Assembly: GCA_019648995.1 (NCBI GenBank) | Contig: BLXT01006818.1 | Span: forward strand, 609,997-640,367 | Direction: 5' to 3' | DNA from: Plakobranchus ocellatus | Taxonomy: Eukaryota > Mollusca > Gastropoda > Plakobranchidae | Length of the DNA stretch: 30,371 nucleotides | Part shown: one piece after another, positions 19,501 through 26,400 of the stretch | How positions within the stretch are numbered: the stretch's first letter is position 1 | Layout of the letters: the number at the start of each line of letters is the position of its first letter | The notes under the pieces: generated by a model | Seen by the model: the letters and a program-made list of their open reading frames with translations, nothing else | The model's database searches: none | Told to the model about the DNA's origin: nothing | Program-made: the position numbers and the translations under genes

Positions 19501-20263
19501 TATTCAATTTTTATTTTATAATTTTCTACAGGAAGGACCTGTCAATTCGTTTACAGCACAAGGCACGTAAAAAAAAAAGCAAGAAAAATATTTATTCATA
19601 TAAGATCTATCATAAGATAAACAAGAGGTGAGTGTTAACTCTTCCAACTATAGATTTTTTTTTTGTAGATCAAATTCATGTCAAAGAAACAAGAATAGAA
19701 AGACCTGTCAATGCCGATATATTCGCACACGTCCAGGTGAAAATTAGCGCCGATATATCGGCATATGTTCGAAATGAGTGAAAGAAAGAAAAAAAAAAAA
19801 GAAAACTAGATCTAGATCTAGGCCTAGATCTATGCCTTTTATTAAAGCCGTAGGCCCAGATATGCTACTCTTTCCATCTAAAGACCTAGTTTAAAATAAG
19901 ATGGAACCATTAGTAACGCTCAACTTGACACAAGAAATTTTTTTCAAGTTTCGGTCTCACCCAAGGAATTTATCTCTAGATATCTATCTAGCCTAGAAAT
20001 CTATCGACCTTTCTTTTTCCCCTTGAAATTGAAGTCAATAGAACTGAAGAAGTCGATTCTTCATTATCGCTTTAGACAATTAACTAAGTTTCGTTTGGTC
20101 TGATCTAAAGATAAAAAAAGGTAAATTGATGGTGCTGATTGAACTGATAAGCAGCCTTTGAAGACCTGTAGTTACGTATTTTCTTACGTCTGCAAATTCG
20201 TCGGATTCCATTCGACATTGAAAGTCTGACCACAAACTGAAAGTTGTGTATGGCAGTCGCCAT
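9417..20263 (-). CDS. MRPL39: Mitochondrial large-subunit ribosomal protein mL39 (MRPL39)
   Basis: mL39 is a metazoan mitoribosome protein of the large subunit, related to the TGS and editing-like domains of threonyl-tRNA synthetase but without the catalytic core. Exons on the - strand: 20263-20188, 17525-17331, 16444-16305, 15899-15800, 14423-14362, 13390-13130, 12298-12224, 10781-10731, then tentatively 10069-9999 and 9441-9417. Residues 1-28 are basic and non-acidic (RRICRRAYST), with an R-3-type presequence cleavage motif RAY|S after residue 28. Signature segments are RKRVELFDAEKQRQLAL, KIEVRHKG, MNKDLSTPFNCAM, LALVNGEPWDM, ETAFKDEYYVEL, SSGSFVYDAAL, DHVDLSSGPMIG and QRVQGLALPTQL, in the same order as human MRPL39. 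Residues 1-320 (exons 1-8) are well supported. The tail is uncertain; the full model is 351 residues against 338 in human. The start is the first ATG, in good context (atcATGG). The gene is divergent from CFAP45. Confidence 0.93.
9442..9998 (-). other. MRPL39: MRPL39 intron 9, containing a compositionally distinct block
   Basis: Positions about 9530-9905 are clearly richer in G+C and more complex than the flanking A/T tracts, and are open on both strands for over 90 codons. Translations match nothing I recognise. It could be an insertion (an old transposable element or SINE) or an unrecognised exon; see findings. Confidence 0.5.
9999..10069 (-). CDS. MRPL39: MRPL39 candidate exon 9 (C-terminal tail)
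   Basis: The acceptor is ctgttgatag|GGT (weak) and the donor is TTTTATT|GTAAGT (strong). It is open for 23 codons (GKAGLVSHTRTENGKAQKKT then EIL) plus two bases. Its charged TEN...KKTE composition suits the non-conserved tail. An alternative acceptor ten bases downstream (gcag|GCTTAG) would end the protein after one residue. Reading through the donor gives a stop after one more Leu. Confidence 0.4.
10731..10781 (-). CDS. MRPL39: MRPL39 exon 8 (51-nt exon)
   Basis: The acceptor is gttcctcttgtcag|ATG and the donor is AAGCTA|GTAAGT. Its 17 codons, MHSWTYDTILRPRAAKL, are in phase with exon 7. Joined to PTQLT they align without gaps to the human C-terminal stretch that follows LPVHL (H, D and L conserved, Y for W). 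This argues that the gene does not stop in exon 7. Confidence 0.75.
10782..12223 (-). other. MRPL39: MRPL39 intron 7
   Basis: AT-rich, non-coding, with an A run and AAAAT pentamer repeats (11581-11618). No exon is supported in it. Confidence 0.7.
11581..11618. repeat. Poly-A and (AAAAT)n repeat
   Basis: Fifteen A are followed by about five TAAAA units. Confidence 0.9.
12224..12298 (-). CDS. MRPL39: MRPL39 exon 7
   Basis: The acceptor is ttttttttcctcag|GTT and the donor is CTTACG|GTGGGC. It holds 25 codons (VHDIESPTFGKLQRVQGLAL then PTQLT), equivalent to human AVHNL...RFQGVSLPVHL. Reading past this donor gives only seven more codons before TAG at 12205-12203. The donor is not strong, so intron retention would make a truncated isoform. 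Confidence 0.88.
12299..13129 (-). other. MRPL39: MRPL39 intron 6
   Basis: AT-rich with a purine-rich stretch on the + strand (12950-13080, gga/gaa-rich). It appears non-coding. Confidence 0.7.
13130..13390 (-). CDS. MRPL39: MRPL39 exon 6: editing-domain-like region
   Basis: The acceptor is tttcccctgtag|ACG and the donor is TGTGCG|GTATGG. It holds 87 codons, phase 0 at both ends (residues 192-278). Key segments are SYADLKIQRLEVPVSVADQM, TLYRAGDHVDLSSGPMIG and IGRYSVCA. The GDHVDLSSGP motif corresponds to GDFIDVSEGP in human MRPL39, the remnant of the synthetase editing-like fold. Confidence 0.95.
13391..14361 (-). other. MRPL39: MRPL39 intron 5 with TA microsatellite
   Basis: Non-coding. 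It holds a 49-bp TA dinucleotide tract (13451-13499) only about 60 bases upstream of the exon 6 acceptor, and a poly-T run at 13945-13962. Confidence 0.75.
13451..13499. repeat. (TA)n microsatellite
   Basis: Pure TA dinucleotide repeat, preceded by tataggcctata. Confidence 0.95.
14362..14423 (-). CDS. MRPL39: MRPL39 exon 5
   Basis: The acceptor is tcacctacag|TA and the donor is CTCTCAG|GTAAGT. It completes Val171, then encodes SSGSFVYDAALNIGDWQLSQ (residues 172-191), corresponding to human SGAFCYDVVL. It is too short to show up as an ORF. Confidence 0.9.
14471..14504. repeat. (TAA)n-like microsatellite
   Basis: An ATA/ATAA-rich run just upstream (in gene sense) of exon 5 of MRPL39. Confidence 0.8.
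14563..14607. other. Assembly gap (45 N)
   Basis: Forty-five undetermined bases. The right flank is a G/A-rich low-complexity tract, the kind of sequence that often breaks assemblies. Confidence 1.
15379..15717 (+). pseudogene. Unidentified ORF remnant, possibly LINE ORF1-like
   Basis: An open frame of about 110 codons lies antisense inside MRPL39 intron 4, without an ATG at its start (the first start-like codon is GTG at 15385). The segment LGIEEDSLKIKQNAEDTVL resembles in style the GIEE...ENTEDTVL stretch of LINE ORF1 (L1-type RRM) proteins. This is a resemblance from memory only. No coiled coil, zinc knuckle or reverse transcriptase is seen nearby, so it would be a fragment if real. Confidence 0.2.
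15800..15899 (-). CDS. MRPL39: MRPL39 exon 4
   Basis: The acceptor is ttaatctccag|GCT and the donor is CCCAATG|GTAAGG. Residues 138-170, AFWRTCAFILGHVLETAFKD then EYYVELCSFPPPN, match the human [21 protein letters not shown] region. Confidence 0.94.
15900..17330 (-). other. MRPL39: MRPL39 introns 3 and 2 (with exon 3 between them)
   Basis: Apart from exon 3 at 16305-16444, the stretches 15900-16304 and 16445-17330 are AT-rich introns with A and T homopolymers and no recognisable feature. Confidence 0.7.
16305..16444 (-). CDS. MRPL39: MRPL39 exon 3
   Basis: The acceptor is ctctctccag|AC (completing His91) and the donor is AACAAT|GTAAGA. Residues 92-137 contain SALALVNGEPWDMHRPLERD and RFLHFQDEDSRVLNN. 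These align with the TGS segment of human MRPL39 (ILALVDGQPWDMYKPL). Confidence 0.94.
17331..17525 (-). CDS. MRPL39: MRPL39 exon 2: TGS-like domain start
   Basis: The acceptor is ggctttcacag|GT and the donor is ATGC|GTAAGT. It completes Arg26, then AYSTRKLTNAEVRRK to STPFNCAM (residues 27-90). The segment matches the human run ending in NKNISTPYSCAM. Confidence 0.94.
18386..18600. repeat. Dispersed repeat, copy 2 (partner at 8737-8952)
   Basis: Lies in MRPL39 intron 1 and aligns over about 215 bases with 8737-8952. See that entry for the shared blocks. Another shared fragment (19030-19088) lies 430 bases further on, so the two could belong to one longer decayed element. Confidence 0.7.
19030..19088. 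repeat. Short dispersed repeat fragment (partner at 1224-1276)
   Basis: Same-orientation match to 1224-1276 (TTGGTGCTTTCTA...TTCACTAAA...CTCATTTCGTG). It lies in MRPL39 intron 1. Confidence 0.55.
19713..19762. repeat. Palindrome GCCGATATATCGGC and a near copy
   Basis: A perfect 14-bp palindrome at 19749-19762, with an imperfect copy (GCCGATATATTCGC) starting at 19713. CG-containing palindromes stand out in this CpG-poor, AT-rich intron. Confidence 0.8.
19813..19832. repeat. 20-bp perfect palindrome of TAGATC units
   Basis: TAGATCTAGGCCTAGATCTA is its own reverse complement. Extra CTAGATC units lie to the left (19806-19812), and more ctagat variants occur at 19975-19996. Confidence 0.9.
20188..20263 (-). 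CDS. MRPL39: MRPL39 exon 1: start and mitochondrial presequence
   Basis: ATG at 20263-20261 with A at -3 and G at +4. It holds 25 codons plus one base, ending AGAC|GTAAGA. MATAIHNFQFVVRLSMSN is hydrophobic/hydroxylated, followed by GIRRICR, with no acidic residue, as expected of a matrix-targeting peptide. The open frame runs upstream to 20341, but the only start-like codon there is TTG, so the ATG at 20263 is chosen. Confidence 0.9.
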
Positions 20264-20270
20264 GATGAAA

Positions 20271-20280
20271 ATTTCCGGAT
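20271..20280 (-). promoter_or_regulatory. ETS/GABP-like site
   Basis: The - strand reads ATCCGGAAAT, with the CCGGAA core of ETS/GABP (NRF-2) sites, 8-17 bases upstream of the MRPL39 ATG. Such sites are common in promoters of nuclear-encoded mitochondrial genes. Confidence 0.45.
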
Positions 20281-20302
20281 GTTGAAACAAGAGTAGCTGA
20301 CC

Positions 20303-20310
20303 TTGTTTGA
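20303..20310 (-). promoter_or_regulatory. Forkhead-like core
   Basis: The - strand reads TCAAACAA, containing the AAACA core bound by forkhead factors such as FOXJ1. Very short, so chance is likely. Confidence 0.25.
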
Positions 20311-20313
20311 TCT

Positions 20314-20325
20314 GACGCAGGCGCA
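20314..20325. promoter_or_regulatory. NRF-1-like site
   Basis: GACGCAGGCGCA matches the NRF-1 consensus TGCGCATGCGCA at 9 of 12 positions, with both GCA half-sites present. Confidence 0.35.
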
Positions 20326-20333
20326 ATATCTTA

Positions 20334-20347
20334 GTATCCAAGGCTAC
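20334..20347 (+). promoter_or_regulatory. RFX X-box-like site
   Basis: GTATCCAAGGCTAC has the imperfect inverted repeat of X-boxes (GTnnCC, two-base spacer, RGnnAC), agreeing with GTTNCCATRGNAAC at 11 of 14 positions. It lies about 100 bp upstream of the CFAP45 start, where X-boxes of ciliary genes usually sit. Confidence 0.45.
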
Positions 20348-20449
20348 AATGTAATCATCCCTTCGCGGTGCAGCCTTACGGAGGAGACTTTGCCTGCCGT
20401 CGGAAGATAAATTACAGACATAACGCTAACAGAGGAACAAAAAATAAAT

Positions 20450-20452
20450 ATG
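20450..20452 (+). CDS. CFAP45: CFAP45 exon 1: initiator ATG only
   Basis: ATG followed at once by GTAAGA, a strong donor. Joining to exon 2 gives M-PGSAIS, matching the human start MPLS. A sits at -3. The rest of exon 1 is 5' UTR. No other in-frame ATG opens onto exon 2, whose upstream intron has no better start. Confidence 0.85.
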
Positions 20453-23400
20453 GTAAGAATTTAAAACTAAATTTAATGAATAGACTACTTTTGTGAAACT
20501 CCTGACCTTTAATTCCCAAGAGGTCGAACTGTATGTATAGTGGTAGCACCGACAACAACCTCAGGTCAACCATTGGTTAGACTAGATCGAAATCAATTAA
20601 TGACGAGTCCACATCAGAAGACGATCAAATATCTTTGAAAATGTCCATGTAAACATCATGATCAAAGCTCAATAATTGTTGAAGTAAACTAATCAGGCAT
20701 TGTTTTCCTTTTTATATGATGTTTCCATTATTCCAAAGTACTTATCAGCTAAAACTGCTGTGCTTTCTGTTCTCTTGCACACAAAATTCCCATTATTTTT
20801 CTATATTTCAAAACTGTAGATGGACTATTTAATAATAAAGGATAAAAATTTCATGAATTAACCCTATGCTGCCTTTTCATGATTATTAAAGTGTTCAATT
20901 ATTTCAAACTGTTTGTTGTAGCCGGGCAGTGCGATTTCAGCCGGAGGTTCCAGCTCCAATGGGTCAAGGCGAGGGAAAACATATGGTTATCGGGTGGTCA
21001 GTCACCAATCTCAAGTAGATGAGAGTCTGTTTGGAGAACCACAGGCCCAGCAGATGCGCCAGGCAATGCTCAAAAACAAGCAAGACACACAGGTAAATTG
21101 TGAGAAGACAACTAAACCCCTGAAAGACGGGCACTTTTCTGTTTTTTTTTTCTTTTTTTAGCAAAAGAAATTGTTGATGTAACTTAAAACTATAATATTT
21201 ATAATTCATGTAGGAGCTTATTGTTTCAAATTGTTTTCCAAAATAAAGTTAAAATTAAAATTTTTTTTTTTTTTTTTTTACTATGGCCAACTCATCCATA
21301 AACACAATCAAATAAAAAAGCAACAAAGACGAGAAAGAACAACTCCATCGGTTCCTTGAAGCACTTGTTTGTACTTTATCAATAATAAGTTTATGTCCCA
21401 TTCCTAGGACCTTTGCAATAAAGGCCTTAAAAAAGTTTTGGTGGAGCAGTTAAGAATTTTTATGCCTTCTCTTTTACTTTGCACAACGCTTAGCAATTTT
21501 TGTAATGTTTTATAAATGTAAAATAAAAATGTAATCCTAATGGCCAAACAAAATGCATGGAACGTCAGGCACATTTGTTTTTTAATCAAATTTTCATTAC
21601 GTCTTGTTGCATCAGCTATTAAGAGGCCTAAATTTCTTGTGATATTGCCTTATCTGGTAAACATGATCTCTAACAAAGACTTGTTGGATTCAATATCTTT
21701 TCTTATATATAAATAAAATGTTGCTTTACTTCGAATAAATATTTTTTGGAGTATTTTTGAGAATTCTTTCGATGCTTCATGCCTTATTCTTTCTTTTTTA
21801 ATTTTTTTCTTTTTTTTAACAATTAAACTTTGTTTGAATGTTTGTGTATTTAAGATAAATAACTTACTTGTATCTTTGGAACAAGAATCTCTTTGATACA
21901 CACTCATAATTCTGCTGTACTTATCAGCCACCTTGAATTCATTTTATCATTTCCAACATAACCTTTTTATTTTCTTTTAAATCAAACATTTTGGAATTAA
22001 ATATTCAACATTATGCCTCTTTTCACAATTTCTGTAGTTTTATAGTGTCAAGTTTGCCCTCTTTTTGCAGGAAGTGGTAGCAAACTGTGACAATGGTGTT
22101 TCTATTGAGAGGCTGGCACAGGAAAGGAACAGCCGGCGAAAAAATGGCCAGGGAAAAGTACAAAAAGAGCGAGTGACAGTCATCACAAAGGATCTTATTA
22201 GAAATCTTATGTAAGCTTGCTATTGTTCCTTTTATCTTTCATTCAATCTTTTTTGTTTAGATATTCTGAAGTTTTTTGGCCACTTTTAAAAAATATGCAA
22301 AAACGTTATGAGAAAGTGCACCAGAAATGTATTCCCCAAGGAAACTTTTGGAAATTTAATAGAAGGACAAAAAAAAAAAATGATGTTGCACTAAATAAAG
22401 CTATTTGTGGAAAATTTTGTCTGAAGTTTGAGAATATTTGATTTGTCATGGATGATTTGGATTCATCAAACTCACTTACAAAATAGAGAGGGAATGAAAA
22501 GAGTGTAAGCAAATAAACAATAACCAAATCAAAGAAAACTATTATACAAATTGATAGTAGGAAAATACTTGTGTAATATATTGTTTTTGACAGCATCCAT
22601 GAAATGAAAGGCATGACTTGATGGAACATGTCTTCTGTTGATCGAGCCATTAAAGTAGAAAATTTGGAAATAATTATTTTAAAAAAAAATTCTTATTTTT
22701 TATATCATTCCTTCTAATGAAATGAAATAATACTAATATGTGTATTTGTCTCTTCCCAATAGTGTACCATCTGAAGATCCTTCAGGTGAGTCCCTTGTCC
22801 TCCCACGAGATCAGTTCTTTCGCATCCTGCAAGCCTCCAGAGTTCTCTCGAAAGAAGACAGAGAAGCGGAAGCTGACAAAATCAAGAAAGAAAAAGAGAG
22901 AGCAATGGTAGGTTGTTTTGCCCTCTGTATTAGAGCCGAGAGAGAGAGAGAGAGAGAGAAATGCAAAAAAGCCTTGGTGTGATGAAGCTCTGATTTTTTG
23001 AAAATTGCAAATGAAAAAAAAAAAATTTTAAAATTGTATGACACCATGAAAGAAATGTCTTGCACAAGGAATAAAAATAGTATAATGAATATTACTGCAG
23101 TAGTCAGAATCACTAGCTTTTTAGATCCAAATCCTTAACAACCCTTGGGAGAATCTTGCATCGTTTGACACTATTCAAAATATGTGTTTGGTAATCTTTG
23201 GGAAGTAGAAAACCTATTTTTCTGTGGTTGATACTTCCACAAAACATTTTTTGGCAACCCTACATGCTTTTTCTTTGATTTTAAAAATAAAACAAATGTC
23301 TTCAAACACTAAAATTGTGTGGAAGCTACTCTAATTCATGACATTTTTCTCATAAAAAATTTTCCTACGATATTGTGGGAATAAGAATTGATGGTTTTTG

Positions 23401-26400
23401 TTACTGTTTGACTTCTAAGACTCTATTAAATGCTCTCAAGGATACGTAGTCCCATTTTTTTTGTGTGTGGCAAAACTTTTTATTTTGTCTGTTTTCACTA
23501 CACATATATATTGACAGGCATACCACTTCTGATGCAGTGCTCCTTCTGATCTAGAAAAAAGTATTTTATTTGGAGATTTATTTGTTTTTGAATGGCTCTA
23601 TTTTTGACTCTGTCCCTGAAAAAAAGGATGAGGCCCAAGAGCGCAAAAACCGCATGAAACAGCTGGATGTGACGCGCCAGAAGAATGCCAAACTGAACGA
23701 TCTGGAGGAGGAGGCCAAAGAACAGGCAGAACATCTTCTGGCACGAGCAAACGAAATGAGGCAGGAGCAGGAGGATGAAATCAAACATCTCAATGAGGTG
23801 AGAGTGCACTTTCAAGTTTGGTCTTTGTCCATGATATTTTTTATCCTTAATTGTTCCACCTATAAATATGCCAGCATCGTACTTTTCATAGTTTTCAAAA
23901 AATTTTTTTATTTCATTTGGGAGTCAATTTTATGAAAAAGAGGGGGGGTTGTGGGGTTGAGTGAAGAGTTAAGTTTTTGAAAGAGATAAAAAAGTTTTCT
24001 TTGCCCTGATTAAAGATTAAAGAATTTCTCATTCAACTAAAAAGAATCAATGTCTATTATCCTCTCACATGCTGGTGATCAAGTTCCTGAACATAAAAAT
24101 GGTAACCTTGAGGTAAATAAAAGTAATCTACAAAAGAGAAGAAAAATAAAAGTTCTGATTATGAGGGATAAGCCCTCTTATGGATAAGAAGGCAATTATA
24201 GAATTGATGCCAAAATAGAATTAATTAAAATAAAACTATAAAAATACACAATTTCAAATTTAATGAAAAAGAATTAGACATGTTTTTCTTTTTATTATAT
24301 CTGCATATTGTTGGCAAATTAAAAATTAACAAAACTTTTTTAAAAGTAATAATCATTAATGACTTTAATTTATGTTTTCATCATGCTCCTATTGTAAAAC
24401 CGTATCACTCTGCTTCTGTTTGAATATTCCCCTCTGCTAGGTAATCCTCAACGCCAAATGCCATGCTATCCGAGATGCTCAGATATTAGAAAAGGATCAG
24501 ATTGCTAAAGAAATGATACACGAGGAGCGACGTCTGGATACAATGATGGAGGTATGCAAATCTGAGAATAGTTGAAAAATCTGAACTTAATGTCTTGCTG
24601 CTATGAAAGTATCTTTTTTTTTTAAATGGTGTTTGATTGGAGGCAAAAAAGCGCCACCAGAGAGCTCTTTTTTTTTTCGTTAAAACAGAAATAGCCCTAA
24701 CTTAGTAGTAGTTGTTTTTGTTAGTTTTAAGCTATAAAATGCGTTGTATTTGACAAATAAATTAATTCTAATTTTTGCAGTTTGTTGTTGTTGTTGCTAT
24801 TTTTTATTTTAATCTTATCACTTCATGCTACTCATTTATTATCACTGCTATTCACTTGAAATATCATTCAACTTAAAAGTACCCAATTTTGCTCTTTGAA
24901 AAGGAAGAATATTGATATTTTGAGTGAGACAGCACATGCAGAATTTTAGTCCTTTTAATATGTTATACCTTTAACATTTTGACATAGATATAATAATTTG
25001 GATCATTCAAAATTCATCTTCAGTAAAATAACATTTGTAGCACAGTTGTCCATATTGCCATTCACAGGTTGATCGTCAGAATGCAATCAAGGTCCATGAA
25101 GAAATTGACAAGAAGCGTAAAGAGGAGCAACTGCTGGGTGCGGCCAAACTGATGGAGCAGATCGATGAGAACGAGCAGGAACGTCTGTTTGAACTGGAGC
25201 GCAAGGATCAGGAGAATATTCAGATGCAGAGGTCAGCCTCTTTGTGACTTTGTTGTTTGCAAGATTTTGTTGTCCCTTTATTACTGTTAGCAGTAGCCAA
25301 ACAAATTGCTCGTTTTTTCACCATTTTGCTGATAGTCTATTCTTTTGAAAGCGAACTTTATGCAGTCAGTTTTTAATGCTCTTTTTTCCTTTGCGCTCAA
25401 AGTTCCTAAACAGCATTGTTATTGTGTTAATGATGCAAAGAAGAGATTGAGTTGATCGACATCTAAAATTCTTTAAAAGATGAAATCTGAAAATTGTGAA
25501 GAAGACTTCACTGACGTATAAAAATATGCTCATGTAAGCCTTTGTGGGCAATATTAGCACATTCACATTTTTGTTGTATTTCATAAAAATTTTGTAGAGG
25601 CATTACATGTTTGCTCTTAGCACCTGTGCAGAAAGATTTTTTTTCTTTGCCAAGATAAGCTTATTATTTTTTTTCCCTTGTTTGATTTCTTTTTATTTTT
25701 TCTCTTATAAGATTGTGTGTTGGATGATGCATTTTATCTTATATCAATGTTGTCTACCTCTGAGCAAATAATTCAAGATTTACAGAGAAATGCTGAAGAC
25801 AATAATTCTCCTGATTAGTCCAAATGAGTTGATAATTGCATTCCAACCCTGAGTCATTAGTACAATAAGAAACTGCCTGTCACAAGTTTTGAAATAGTGA
25901 AAACTGGATAGCTATGTTCTAGTTCTAACATACTAAAGTGTAAACATTTTAGCTCAAAGCAATGGATACGAGAAGAAACGAGACAAAGTGGTTTTTTTTC
26001 CTCAACATTTGGGTCATTTGGGTTAGCCATAAGTAGATGATCCATAAATGTAGACACATTGAGATCCTCCCACATTGATAAAAGTTAATTCCAATCTCCA
26101 GATATATTGAGAAGCTGATGGAGGAAGATCAGGAGTCTCTGGAGAGGAAAAAGTTGGAACAACTTGCCTTAAGGGTGAGACTCTCTAAAATGTTAATAAG
26201 AGCTTAAAGATGAATTGCATTATTAAACTTGAAAGATGTATGAAAGCCTAAAGATGCATTGTATTGTGTTGATAAAAGCTAAAAAGATGTATTTTGTGAA
26301 TGGCAGCTTAAAGATGTATTGTTGTAATAAAAGTATAAGTTGTATTATGTTAATTAAAGAATCCAAATTAAAAAATTCCAGACCTATTGAAATACCTTTT

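Larger units (their letters stand above)
17526..20187 (-). other. MRPL39: MRPL39 intron 1
   Basis: The longest intron of the gene (2.66 kb). It holds two dispersed-repeat fragments (18386-18600 and 19030-19088) and a cluster of palindromes at 19713-19832. No gene is seen on either strand. Confidence 0.7.
20264..20449. promoter_or_regulatory. Bidirectional MRPL39 / CFAP45 promoter region
   Basis: Only 186 bp separate the start codons of two divergent genes, so both 5' UTRs and the shared promoter must fit here, or partly within CFAP45 intron 1. There is no clear TATA box. From left to right it contains an ETS-like site, a forkhead-like core, an NRF-1-like site and an RFX X-box-like site. The first and third suit a mitochondrial protein gene; the second and fourth suit a motile-cilium gene. 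The region has more CpG than its surroundings (ttcgcggtgc, cttacggagg, gccgtcgga). Confidence 0.7.

Noticed and set aside
20264-20341. Longer MRPL39 N-terminus starting at 20341
   Set aside because: The frame is open, but the codon at 20341 is TTG, not ATG. The first ATG is at 20263, with good context, and begins a typical presequence.
21261-21279. Poly-T run as a retroposon tail
   Set aside because: No AATAAA lies at a suitable distance on the - strand and there is no recognisable body. A simple homopolymer is the better reading.
22306-22650. 114-codon hydrophobic - strand ORF
   Set aside because: AT-driven Phe/Ile/Leu composition inside CFAP45 intron 3, with no start context or resemblance to a family.
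23578-23793. - strand ORF rich in Ser and Arg
   Set aside because: Exact antisense shadow of CFAP45 exon 5.
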